This document shows positions 24,282 to 32,764 of a stretch of DNA of 64,000 bases, one piece after another. The stretch lies in NCBI RefSeq assembly GCF_900156875.1, contig NZ_LT707409.1:117700-181699 (forward strand), written 5' to 3'. Position 1 is the first letter of the stretch. Each line of letters opens with the position of its first letter. Position numbers and translations under genes: made by a program. The stretch is from Robertmurraya dakarensis (lineage in GTDB: Bacteria > Bacillota > Bacilli > Bacillales > Cytobacillaceae). Below the pieces are notes generated by a model. It was given only the letters and a program-made list of their open reading frames with translations, searched no databases and had not been told where the DNA came from.

Positions 24282-24980
24282 TTATCCTAAAACTTTAATA
24301 TTTTCCTCATTGCTTTTACGTAAGTTCTCTAGGAGCTCACCAACTTTTTCGTTTTTCTTTTGAGCTATTGCTTCTTGTTCCATTTGCGGTTTGATGGTTT
24401 CAAAGTCATGATCTGGAAGCTCTTGTCCTTGACTTTCGGCTTGTTTTTTATATTGTTCATAAATAGATTTTATCTCTTCCTCAGAAACGGTAATGTCGCC
24501 AATAGTATGATCAATATATTTATTGATTAGGAGCTGTTCCTGGGTTTGCTGTTTCAGTGTTTCTTCTGTTAAATTGTTTTCTTTTAGTGCCTCTTGGAAT
24601 TTCTTGTCATCTTCGAACTGTGATTTGAGTTGATCAATCTCAGTATCGATTTCGCTTGGCTGCACCGCTACGCCCTCGGTTTTAGCAGTCTGAAGAAGTA
24701 ATTCTTGATTAATTAGTTGATCCAATACAGATTTTTCAAGATTTTCCTTTGTTTTACTGTCTAGCTCATCTACATTGATTCCCTGCTGCGCATATGAATT
24801 TTTTGTTGCTTTTAGACGATTGTCATAGTCTTTTTTTAAAATTTCTTCCCCATTAACCGTAGCGACAACTCCACCGGCTTCCTCTGTTTTTTCTGTTTCT
24901 GAACCTTCGCTGCTGCAAGCACCTAGTAGGAAAAGTGCTGAGAAAAGCAATATAAACCCTGTAGAAATTCTCTTAAACAT
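24282..24980 (-). CDS. SurA N-terminal/trigger-like lipoprotein chaperone without PPIase domain
   Basis: 232 aa. Lipobox LLGAC (Cys about 24), then VATVNGEEILKKDYDNRL (about 44-61), the SurA/PrsA N-terminal chaperone motif, and a long helical, glutamine-rich domain. It ends about 30 residues after VSEEEIKSIYEQYKKQ, where PrsA would begin its parvulin domain, so it is a chaperone-only member. It is likely anchored on the outer membrane face and assists secreted protein folding. ATG 24980 has AAAGGGG upstream; the longer frame to 25106 is not supported. Confidence 0.82.
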   Translation of the reverse strand: MFKRISTGFILLFSALFLLGACSSEGSETEKTEEAGGVVATVNGEEILKKDYDNRLKATKNSYAQQGINVDELDSKTKENLEKSVLDQLINQELLLQTAKTEGVAVQPSEIDTEIDQLKSQFEDDKKFQEALKENNLTEETLKQQTQEQLLINKYIDHTIGDITVSEEEIKSIYEQYKKQAESQGQELPDHDFETIKPQMEQEAIAQKKNEKVGELLENLRKSNEENIKVLG

Positions 24981-25131
24981 CGTTTTCGCCCCTTTCGAAT
25001 GCATGGTTCGTATTTTAACACAGATAATGGGACGAGAAGATGATGTAAATAAATTGTTATTACATTGTAATGTTAGAATATAGAACTTTACAGGGCTGAA
25101 AGCCATTTTCCTAAGATTCTTGCCGGCTTTT

Positions 25132-25278
25132 GGCTCTCATCAGGGGCATGAAGACCGTATTTATGGGATTCTATCTGTCTAATGGTTTTCATAAGGGGCG
25201 TGAAGACCGTATTAATGCGATCCTATTAGTCAAATGGCTTTCATTAGGGGCATGAAGACCGTATTCATGGGATTCTAT
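25132..25278. repeat. 52-bp palindromic repeat array, left part (3 units)
   Basis: Units begin at 25132, 25184 and 25236, exactly 52 bp apart. Each holds arms of the type GGTTTTCAT and ATGAAGACC separated by seven bases, a potential hairpin with one G-U. The last eight bases (25271-25278, GATTCTAT) are the target duplication of the adjoining insertion sequence. Confidence 0.9.
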
Positions 25279-26773
25279 GAGAACGTATTTAATTTTGTGT
25301 AAATGGTTATAACTTCCAATAAGGAGATGATCATTTATGCAAGATTTTAGAGATATGACAATTAGAGAATTAGCTGGTCAGTGTGAAACGGTTGATGATA
25401 TTCAAGTGATGATTAGGGAGCTTTTTAAAGAGACTCTCCAACAGGTATTTGAAGCTGAAATTGAGGATCATCTCGGTTATTCTAAACATGATGTGGTAGG
25501 AAATAACTCCGGAAATAGTCGGAATGGATATAGTAAAAAGACCATTAAATCCAAGTATGGAGAAACTGATTTAAGGATACCAAGAGACCGAAATGGACAG
25601 TATGAACCTCAAATCATTAAGAAGTATGAAACATCTATTAATGGGTTAGAAGATCAAATTATTGCGCTTTATTCCAAAGGAATGTCTACTCGTGATATCG
25701 AGGATCATATGAAGGATATTTATGGTGTTCATGTTTCACCATCTATGGTAAGTAAAGTGACAGATAAAATATTGCCGTTAGTTTATGAATGGCAATCTCG
25801 TCTACTAGATCCTGTTTATCCAATTGTGTTTTTAGATGCTATTCACTTTAAAGTAAAGCATGAGAATAGGATTATTAATAAAGCAGCTTATACCGTTCTA
25901 GGTGTTAATACCGATGGTATTAAAGACATTCTGGGCATCTGGATTGGTGAAAATGAGAGTGCTAGTTTTTGGCTCAATGTCTGCCAAGAATTGAAAAGTC
26001 GGGGAGTTCAAGACATTCTAATTGCTTGTAAGGACGGGCTTTCTGGGTTCACGGAGGCAATTAATGCCACGTTCCCTCAAACAAATGTTCAATCTTGTAT
26101 TATTCATCAATTGCGTAATACGCTAAAGTTTGTTCCTAGTAAATTGCGTAAAGAGGTAACCGATGACCTAAAAAAGGTTTATAAAGCTTATACTCTCAAA
26201 CAAGCTGAAACAGCTTTTGAGGAATTTAAAGATAAATGGGGTCAGAAATACCCTTCTGTTATTAAATCTTGGGAGACAAATTGGCTCGAACTTACGACTT
26301 ATTTTACTTATCCAGTTGAGATTAGAAAGATAATTTATACAACAAATACGATTGAGGCATTTCATAGACAACTCAGAAAAGTGACTAAAACAAAAACAGC
26401 TTATCCAACAGATAATGCGCTTAGAAAGATTATTTACCTAGCTACCATGGGGGCAACAGAAAAATGGACTGTTCCTCTTCCAAGTTGGTTAGAATGTAGA
26501 CAACAATTTGAAATCATGTTTGAGGGTCGCCTGGAAGGATGATTTACCAATTAGTTAGGTTACGTGTTAGGGCTTTGCCCTAAGGGTTTATCGCATTATG
26601 TTCTCCCAAAAGGAAAAAAGAGAGGAATAATCCCCTCTCCTTTTGTACAGAACCCTATTAGGTGCTCAGGTTGCTCCCCAGCATTGCCTTATCCCCCTAA
26701 TAGGTAATAATATTAGTTAGCATTTACTTATTTAATGTAATAAAACTATTTACACAAAATAATCTACATTCCC
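25279..26773 (+). mobile_element. IS256-family insertion sequence
   Basis: A 1495-bp element bounded by imperfect terminal inverted repeats of about 32 bp (left GAGAACGTATTTAATTTTGT, right end in reverse GGGAATGTAGATTATTTTGT, both continuing GTAAAT). The 8-bp direct repeat GATTCTAT lies at 25271-25278 and 26774-26781. The transposase is intact. Removing the element and one duplication restores the 52-bp phase of the host repeat array. Confidence 0.92.
25337..26542 (+). CDS. IS256-family transposase
   Basis: A 401-aa DDE transposase, full length for the family. The three acidic residues are recognisable in FLDAIHFK (about 167), IACKDGLSGF (about 235) and NTIEAFHRQLRK (about 339-350), with the conserved CIIHQLRN motif between (about 253-260). 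It cuts and pastes or copies the surrounding element. The start ATG 25337 follows AAGGAGATGAT. No frameshift or internal stop is present, so it may be active. Confidence 0.95.
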   Translation: MQDFRDMTIRELAGQCETVDDIQVMIRELFKETLQQVFEAEIEDHLGYSKHDVVGNNSGNSRNGYSKKTIKSKYGETDLRIPRDRNGQYEPQIIKKYETSINGLEDQIIALYSKGMSTRDIEDHMKDIYGVHVSPSMVSKVTDKILPLVYEWQSRLLDPVYPIVFLDAIHFKVKHENRIINKAAYTVLGVNTDGIKDILGIWIGENESASFWLNVCQELKSRGVQDILIACKDGLSGFTEAINATFPQTNVQSCIIHQLRNTLKFVPSKLRKEVTDDLKKVYKAYTLKQAETAFEEFKDKWGQKYPSVIKSWETNWLELTTYFTYPVEIRKIIYTTNTIEAFHRQLRKVTKTKTAYPTDNALRKIIYLATMGATEKWTVPLPSWLECRQQFEIMFEGRLEG

Positions 26774-27075
26774 GATTCTATCTGTCTAATGGTTTTCATA
26801 AGGGGCATGAAGACCGTATTTATGGGATTCCATCTGTCTAATGGTTTTCATAAGGGGCATGAAGACCGTATTCATGGGATTCTATCTGTCTAATGGTTTT
26901 CATAAGGGGCGTCAAGACCGTATCCATGGGATTGTATTAGTCAAATGATTTTCATAACGTTTATGAAGACCATATTTACCGGATTCTATTCGCCTTATGG
27001 CTTTCATTGATGTTATGAAGACCATATTCATCAGAATCTATCCCCCTTTTGGTTTTCAACACAGTCGTAAAGGCT
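26774..27075. repeat. 52-bp palindromic repeat array, right part (6 units)
   Basis: Units begin at 26791, 26843, 26895, 26947, 26999 and 27051, all 52 bp apart. The first three are nearly identical; the last three decay (GATTTTCAT, GGCTTTCAT, GGTTTTCAA). The array starts with the IS target duplication at 26774-26781. It ends about 150 bp before the SDR gene. Confidence 0.9.
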
Positions 27076-27219
27076 AAAGCCATAGCTTTCATCACGAAAG
27101 TAATAGCTAGAGTTAGAGACTCATAGACTAGAATGAAAAGGTAGGAAGCCTTTAACTTGTTTATTTTAAAAATTCAGAATAAACTAACTATATGAATTAA
27201 TTTTTAAGGGGGAATTATA

Positions 27220-27984
27220 TTGTCAGGGAGATTTACTGGTAGAGTAGCATTTGTTACGGGTGGAGCAAGAGGAATCGGGAAAGGTGTTGCATTGAGGTTT
27301 GCAGAAGAGGGAGCGAAAGTAGCGATCATTGATGTCGATGAGGTGACGCTAAGTGCGACAGTGGAGGATTTCCGAGAAAAAGGTTATTCGGTATATTCAC
27401 AGGTCGCAGATGTAGCGGAAGCTGATCAAGTACAGGGCGCTGTAGAGCAAACGGTGCAAACATTTGGGTCTATTGATGTTCTTGTTAACAATGCAGGGGT
27501 GACGAAGGATAACTTACTATTTAAAATGACGGATGAAGATTGGGAAGATGTCATGGGTGTTCATCTTCGAGGGGCCTTTAATGCTGCCCGTGCGGTACAG
27601 AAATACATGGTTGATCAAAAATACGGAAGAATCATCAATATTTCATCGACCTCGGCGCTTGGAAATCGCGGGCAAACGAATTATTCCGCCGCGAAAGCGG
27701 GTTTACAAGGATTCACGAAAACATTGGCCATCGAACTTGGGAAATATAACATCACCACAAATTGTATTGCTCCAGGTTTTATCGAGACAGACATGACAAG
27801 AGACACAGCCAAGCGGATTGGCATTACTTTTGAGGAGATGGTCCAGGGCAGCATCAAAAATATCCCTGTCGGCAGAATCGGAGCTCCGGCGGACATTGCC
27901 AATGCGGCAGCATTTTTTGCAGATGAAAAATCTTCATTTGTTAATGGACAAGTACTTTATGTTGCCGGTGGACCTACAGTTTAA
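27220..27984 (+). CDS. SDR-family 3-oxoacyl-ACP/3-hydroxyacyl-CoA reductase-like protein
   Basis: A 254-aa short-chain dehydrogenase: TGGARGIGKG cofactor loop (about 14-23), NNAG (about 90-93), catalytic Ser in ISSTSALG, YSAAK (about 155-159) and PGFIETDM. It resembles FabG, but its position beside an acyl-CoA dehydrogenase and acyl-CoA ligase suggests a role in fatty-acid or acyl-CoA breakdown. Start is TTG 27220 with AAGGGGG upstream. It lies immediately after a decayed 52-bp repeat array. Confidence 0.88.
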   Translation: MSGRFTGRVAFVTGGARGIGKGVALRFAEEGAKVAIIDVDEVTLSATVEDFREKGYSVYSQVADVAEADQVQGAVEQTVQTFGSIDVLVNNAGVTKDNLLFKMTDEDWEDVMGVHLRGAFNAARAVQKYMVDQKYGRIINISSTSALGNRGQTNYSAAKAGLQGFTKTLAIELGKYNITTNCIAPGFIETDMTRDTAKRIGITFEEMVQGSIKNIPVGRIGAPADIANAAAFFADEKSSFVNGQVLYVAGGPTV

Positions 27985-28034
27985 TGCATTACAGTGGAGG
28001 TAAGCGGCAGGTTGACTATAGAAAATAGTGTGAC

Positions 28035-28100
28035 AATAATATTAAAATTATTAAGAATATTATTAAAATACTAAAAATATCTTGATAAATATTATATAAT
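28035..28100 (+). promoter_or_regulatory. AT-rich inverted repeat and -10 box ahead of the second acyl-CoA dehydrogenase
   Basis: AATAATATT (28035-28043) and its complement AATATTATT (28056-28064) lie about 30 bp before TATAAT (28095-28100). A binding site is possible, but the region is AT-rich, so chance is a real alternative. Confidence 0.35.
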
Positions 28101-28258
28101 GAGAGTCAAGAGAGTTTTGATGACTTGCTCCATAGGCAAAACACCAATCACTGCAGCGTTTTGGATAAATAGAGTATACATAAATATTCCTTTGCTTTCA
28201 CAACTCTGACTCTAATTTTTGTAATATTCTAAAATAAGTAATTGGAGGTTTTATTACG

Positions 28259-29473
28259 ATGATCTTTGAAATGAATGATAGAACGAAAGAGTTGCGAGAA
28301 AGACTCATTACTTTCATGGATGAGGTATTTTATCCAAATGAAGCTTTATATCAGCAGCAGCTGAATGAAGGTGGAAATCGTTGGAAGGTTGTACCGATTA
28401 TGGAAGAAATGAAGGCAAAAGCAAAAGAAGCAGGATTATGGAACTTATTTTTACAGAGCAAGGAACATGGTGCCGGTTTAACAAACTTAGAGTATGCTCC
28501 GTTAAAGGAAATTATGGGACGTGCTTTAAATGCGGCAGAAGTGTTCAACTGTTCGGCTCCTGATACAGGAAATATGGAGTTGTTGGAGCAATTTGGTTCC
28601 CCTGAGCAGAAAGAGAAGTGGCTGACTCCTTTATTAAATGGTGAGATTCGTTCGGCATTTGTCATGACTGAGCCGGCTGTTGCGTCATCAGATGCAACCA
28701 ATATTTCGGCTGAAATCAAGAGGGATGGGGATGAGTATGTACTGAATGGCCGAAAATGGTGGATTTCTGGGGTTATGCATCCGAAATGTGAACTTTTAAT
28801 CTTCATGGGCAAAAGCAACCCGAACGGCGAAAGACATAAACAGCATTCGATGATTATCGTACCGATTAACACACCTGGCATCAAAATTGAAAGATGGCTT
28901 CCGTTATACGGGTATGATGATGCGCCACATGGTCACGCGATCGTAGAATTCAAAGATGTCCGCGTTCCTGCCGAGAACATGATTCTTGGAGAAGGCAGAG
29001 GATTTGAAATTGCGCAAGGCAGACTCGGACCTGGGCGAATTCATCACTGTATGCGCCTTATTGGTTTAGCAGAACGTTCTTTAGAACTGATGATTAAGCG
29101 CGCTCAGGAACGTGTTGCTTTTGGTAAAAAGGTTTCTGACCAAGGAGTGATCCGCAATTGGATCGCAGAGTCCAGAATTGAAATCGATCAAGCGCGGCTT
29201 TTAACGCTTAATGCAGCACATATGATGGATACCGTCAGAAACAAAGTTGCCAGAAAAGAAATCGCGATGATTAAAGTTGTTGTTCCAAATATGGCATTAA
29301 AAGTGATGGACCGCGCTATTCAGGTTCATGGAGGCGGGGGCGTTAGTGACGTATTCCCGTTAGCGAAGCTTTGGGCTCATTCCCGTCATCTTCGCTTGGC
29401 AGATGGACCGGATGAAGTACATGTTGAAACAGTTGCAAAGCTAGAAATTAGACACCAAAACGAAGCGAAATAG
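28259..29473 (+). CDS. acyl-CoA dehydrogenase (ACAD10/11-like)
   Basis: A 404-aa flavoenzyme. [14 protein letters not shown] (about 137-150) and WWISG (about 168-172) bind substrate and [16 protein letters not shown] and [10 protein letters not shown] (about 358-367) with DGPDEVH (about 381-387) are the C-terminal signatures. It shares these motifs with the enzyme at 8761, so the two are paralogues that may differ in chain length. ATG 28259 has TTGGAGG ten bases upstream. It sits between the SDR gene and an acyl-CoA ligase, forming a probable beta-oxidation cluster. Confidence 0.92.
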   Translation: MIFEMNDRTKELRERLITFMDEVFYPNEALYQQQLNEGGNRWKVVPIMEEMKAKAKEAGLWNLFLQSKEHGAGLTNLEYAPLKEIMGRALNAAEVFNCSAPDTGNMELLEQFGSPEQKEKWLTPLLNGEIRSAFVMTEPAVASSDATNISAEIKRDGDEYVLNGRKWWISGVMHPKCELLIFMGKSNPNGERHKQHSMIIVPINTPGIKIERWLPLYGYDDAPHGHAIVEFKDVRVPAENMILGEGRGFEIAQGRLGPGRIHHCMRLIGLAERSLELMIKRAQERVAFGKKVSDQGVIRNWIAESRIEIDQARLLTLNAAHMMDTVRNKVARKEIAMIKVVVPNMALKVMDRAIQVHGGGGVSDVFPLAKLWAHSRHLRLADGPDEVHVETVAKLEIRHQNEAK

Positions 29474-29555
29474 GAATGGAATGGTGGATGGCATCGTGAT
29501 TCGGCCATCCATCTTTGGATGAAGACGGTTTTTTGTGGTCTAGGCTGACTAATGT

Positions 29556-29840
29556 GGTTTTCATAAGCAGAATGAAGACCGTTATTAGGGGCTTTGTCCT
29601 GCGTAATGGTTTTCATAAGCGGAATGAAGACCGTTATTAGGGGCTTTTTCCTGCGTAATGGTTTTCATAAGCGGAATGAAGACCGTTATTAGGGGCTTTG
29701 TCCTGCGTAATGGTTTTCATAAGCGGAATGAAGACCGTTATTAGGGGCTTTGTCCTGCGTAATGGTTTTCATAAGCAGAATGAAGACCGTTTCTAGCGGC
29801 CCCGACCTGCGTAATGGTTTTCATAAGCTTTTTATTAGAG
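29556..29840. repeat. second 52-bp palindromic repeat array (6 units)
   Basis: GGTTTTCAT starts at 29556, 29608, 29660, 29712, 29764 and 29816, exactly 52 bp apart. Each full unit has GGTTTTCAT-7 nt-ATGAAGACC; units 2-4 are almost identical. The last copy is cut after its first arm, just before the ribosome site of the acyl-CoA ligase gene. Same family as the 25132-27075 array but with a different inter-palindrome sequence. Confidence 0.92.
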
Positions 29841-29850
29841 GAGGTATATG

Positions 29851-31398
29851 ATGAAGTATCCAAATATACATACAGGATTAAAGGTTCATGCGAAAGAGAG
29901 AGGCGATGAGACAGCGATTGTCTATGAAGATAAAAGGGTCAGTTATCGCGAATTATATAATAGGGTGAATTCACTTGGGCAGGCGATGATGAAGCAAGGG
30001 TTAAAGAAAGGTGATCATGTTCTGATTTACATGCGAAATCGTTTGGAGATGGCGGAAATTTATTATGCGATTTCTTTCATTGGAGCAGTCGCAGTTCCGA
30101 TTAACTATATGGTTAGGGGTCGCGACCTTGCGGAACTCATCAATACGTCTGATGCCGTCTTTGCCTTTGTGGAGATTCAGAAGCTGGCCGATTTCGAAGA
30201 GGCTTTGCCTAATTTGGCGAAAATTACTCCTCGTCACACCGTATTGGTGGGGAATGATGCCGATGGAGAAGCGAAAATGAAGTATATCGACTATTCCACT
30301 TTTTTCCTCAATGAAGAAGTTCAGGAAATTGATGTGGAAGTTGGTCCCGAGGATTTATCTGTCTTTATTTATTCTTCCGGTACGACGTCGCTTCCAAAAG
30401 GGATCATGCTGACACATGGGGCGATGCTGACTCGAAGTGCTTTATCGCTTGTTGAGTGGGGGATTAACGAGGAGGATACTGTTCTTCTAACCACTCCAAT
30501 GTATCACAGCATTGGTCATGGGAGCTTGTTATCATTGAGTTCACACGGAACTCGTCTCATCATAACAAGGGAGTTCGACCCTGAGAAAACCCTGCAGTAC
30601 ATGCAAGATGAAAAAGTAACTTATGGGATTTTCGTTCCAACTCAGTACAATATGATGCTGCAAGTACCAAATATTGACCAATATGATTTTTCGTCGGTAA
30701 GGCTGCTGATTTCGGGTGGAGCACCGATTCAGGCGGAAACGAAGAGAAAAATTATGGATACGTTTGGCTGTGAGTTTAGTGAGTTTTTTGGAAGCTCAGA
30801 GACCGGGGTTATTGTTATCTTGAGATCCAAAGATGTGATTCGAAAAACGAAATCGGTTGGCGTGCAAACGGAAATTGCTGAAGTCCGTCTTGTAGATGAC
30901 AATGGAAATTTTGTTGGAGTGGGAGAAGAAGGGGAATTCGCTTGCAGATGGGAAGGATTATTCTCAGGCTATTATAATCTCCCTGAAGAAACGCGGAAAG
31001 CCTTCATGGAAGACCGCTGGTTTAAGCTAGGCGATATGGGGAAAATGGATGAAGAAGGCTATTTCTACCTTCTTGATCGTAAAAAAGACATGATTATTAG
31101 CGGCGGAGTCAATATTTATCCAAAGGATATTGAAGAAGTTCTGACAAGTCATGAGGCAGTATTAGAGGCGGCTGTCATCGGTGCCCCTGATGAAAAATGG
31201 GGAGAGAAAGTTAAGGCCTTTGTCGTCTGCAAAGCAGGAAAAACGGTGGAGAAGGAAAAACTAATGGAATACTGCAACAAGCAGCTGGCGAAATTCCAAA
31301 GTATTAAAGAAGTTGAATTTATTGATTCTCTTCCGCGTAATCCTTCAGGGAAAATTTTAAAAAGGGAGCTTCGGAATGTAGGCTCTGCGAACATATAG
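29851..31398 (+). CDS. acyl-CoA synthetase (AMP-forming, fatty acid type)
   Basis: A 515-aa ANL-superfamily ligase: phosphate-binding YSSGTTSLPKGIMLTH (about 172-187), A5 motif FFGSSETG, A7 LGDMGKMDEEGYFYLLDRKKD and A10 lysine in NPSGKILKRELR near the C-terminus. It activates a carboxylic acid to acyl-CoA through acyl-AMP. ATG 29851 is preferred over the adjacent ATG 29848 because AGGAGG sits six bases before it. Its leader begins in the last truncated unit of a 52-bp repeat array. Confidence 0.9.
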   Translation: MKYPNIHTGLKVHAKERGDETAIVYEDKRVSYRELYNRVNSLGQAMMKQGLKKGDHVLIYMRNRLEMAEIYYAISFIGAVAVPINYMVRGRDLAELINTSDAVFAFVEIQKLADFEEALPNLAKITPRHTVLVGNDADGEAKMKYIDYSTFFLNEEVQEIDVEVGPEDLSVFIYSSGTTSLPKGIMLTHGAMLTRSALSLVEWGINEEDTVLLTTPMYHSIGHGSLLSLSSHGTRLIITREFDPEKTLQYMQDEKVTYGIFVPTQYNMMLQVPNIDQYDFSSVRLLISGGAPIQAETKRKIMDTFGCEFSEFFGSSETGVIVILRSKDVIRKTKSVGVQTEIAEVRLVDDNGNFVGVGEEGEFACRWEGLFSGYYNLPEETRKAFMEDRWFKLGDMGKMDEEGYFYLLDRKKDMIISGGVNIYPKDIEEVLTSHEAVLEAAVIGAPDEKWGEKVKAFVVCKAGKTVEKEKLMEYCNKQLAKFQSIKEVEFIDSLPRNPSGKILKRELRNVGSANI

Positions 31399-31570
31399 TA
31401 TTTCAGTTGAAGGACAGGCAGCCTCATTAATTCGGGGCTGCCTGTCAGTCATGCATTTTAGATATAGATATCACCGTGCAATCATAGAATGATAGATAGG
31501 GATTATTTTCCAATGGGTATGCAATGATACATTCAATTCAATTTTTCAAAACACTGGAAGGTGAGATGCT

Positions 31571-32533
31571 ATGAAAACTCAAATGTACCCTTATGCCGCC
31601 GCATTGCTGAATGCAGCGATTGTCGGTTTGTCATTTTTGTTCACTAAACTTGCTCTACAGGTATCAACGCCGATGGATACACTGGCCTACCGATTTTTGT
31701 TTGCGTGGGCAGGGTTAACATGCTTTTTATTTTTTTCTCCCAAATCCTTTGCCATAAAAGTGAAAGGGAAGAGAAACATCCTCTCTCTTTTAGCTATTGC
31801 CCTTTTTTACCCAACCTTATTTTTTAGTTTTCAAGCGTTTGGGTTAGATTTGGCCACATCAGCAGAAGGGGGAATTATTTTTGCCTTTGGACCAGCGTTA
31901 ATTGCCCTGATGGCAGCTTATTTTCTCAAAGAAAAAACGAATAAAAAACAATATGCGTTTATCTTTTTATCTATATTTGGGGTATTGTATATTTTCTTTA
32001 TGAAGGGGTTTTCTATCAATGTGGATCAACCAGGACATTCTTTAGGCATTCTCTTGTTGCTGCTTTCTTGTCTTTCCATTGCTAGCTATACAATTATGGC
32101 GAGATATTTGTCTGTCTCATACAGTCCGATTCAGCTCACCTATATAATGGTTACCTTTGGGTTTATTTTCTTTAATGGATATGCGATCGTCGAGAATATC
32201 ATAAATGGCCAGCTGCTTGCTTTCTTGGCGCTTTTTCAAAATCATGTCTTTGTGTTATCTGTCGGCTTTTTAGGAATATTAGCCACGATGTGTACATCGT
32301 TTTTATCAAACTATTCACTCTCCAAGTTATCAGCCTCGCAAATGGGTATTTTTTCAAATATTGCTACGGTTATTTCCATTGCAGCGGGGGCTGTTATTTT
32401 GCATGAACCTATATATTATTATCACATCATCGGTTCGGTGCTGATTATCATCGGGGTACTGGGGACAAATCTATCGAAGGAACGTGGTGTGAAAAGAGAT
32501 ACTAGTATGGTCCACCATTCGCGGACACCGTGA
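31571..32533 (+). CDS. EamA/DMT-superfamily transporter
   Basis: A 320-aa protein with ten membrane segments in two homologous five-helix halves, the classic EamA (DUF6) layout; ALLNAAIVGLSFLFTKLAL at the N-terminus and NYSLSKLSASQMGIFSNIATV in the second half are typical. The family exports metabolites such as amino acids or nucleobases, and the substrate here is unknown. ATG 31571 has AAGGTGAG upstream. It is monocistronic. Confidence 0.85.
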   Translation: MKTQMYPYAAALLNAAIVGLSFLFTKLALQVSTPMDTLAYRFLFAWAGLTCFLFFSPKSFAIKVKGKRNILSLLAIALFYPTLFFSFQAFGLDLATSAEGGIIFAFGPALIALMAAYFLKEKTNKKQYAFIFLSIFGVLYIFFMKGFSINVDQPGHSLGILLLLLSCLSIASYTIMARYLSVSYSPIQLTYIMVTFGFIFFNGYAIVENIINGQLLAFLALFQNHVFVLSVGFLGILATMCTSFLSNYSLSKLSASQMGIFSNIATVISIAAGAVILHEPIYYYHIIGSVLIIIGVLGTNLSKERGVKRDTSMVHHSRTP

Positions 32534-32710
32534 TTAGAACGATCGCTGTTAAGACCGTTTTTTATGAAAAATTTTAAAAATGGTCGTTAAGAAACTCTAT
32601 TAAGACCCATCGTTTAAGATTTTTGATGTATTTGGGAGATAAGAAGTTCCCTTATGAACCGGTACTGACAGTTTTAAGCTATTTTTGGCTATTAGACTGC
32701 TATTTTTCGA

Positions 32711-32764
32711 AAAACAGCCCTGGTCCTCGCCTCTCAAATTTAAGGCAGGGTCAGGGCAGTTTCG
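32711..32764 (-). terminator. terminator of the second acyl-CoA synthetase
   Basis: On the minus strand a long imperfect stem (CTGCCCTGACCCTGCC with GGCGAGGACCAGGGCTG) is followed by TTTTTC, directly after the stop codon. The preceding 170 bp (32534-32710) hold no gene that I can support. Confidence 0.75.

Noticed and set aside
29519..29555. A seventh unit at the left end of the second repeat array
   Set aside because: Only an ATGAAGACGG half-arm is present, out of the 52-bp phase, so it was not counted.
25132..29840. CRISPR array in the 52-bp repeat regions
   Set aside because: The sequence between palindromes is itself repeated rather than variable, the period is fixed at 52 bp, and no cas gene is present.
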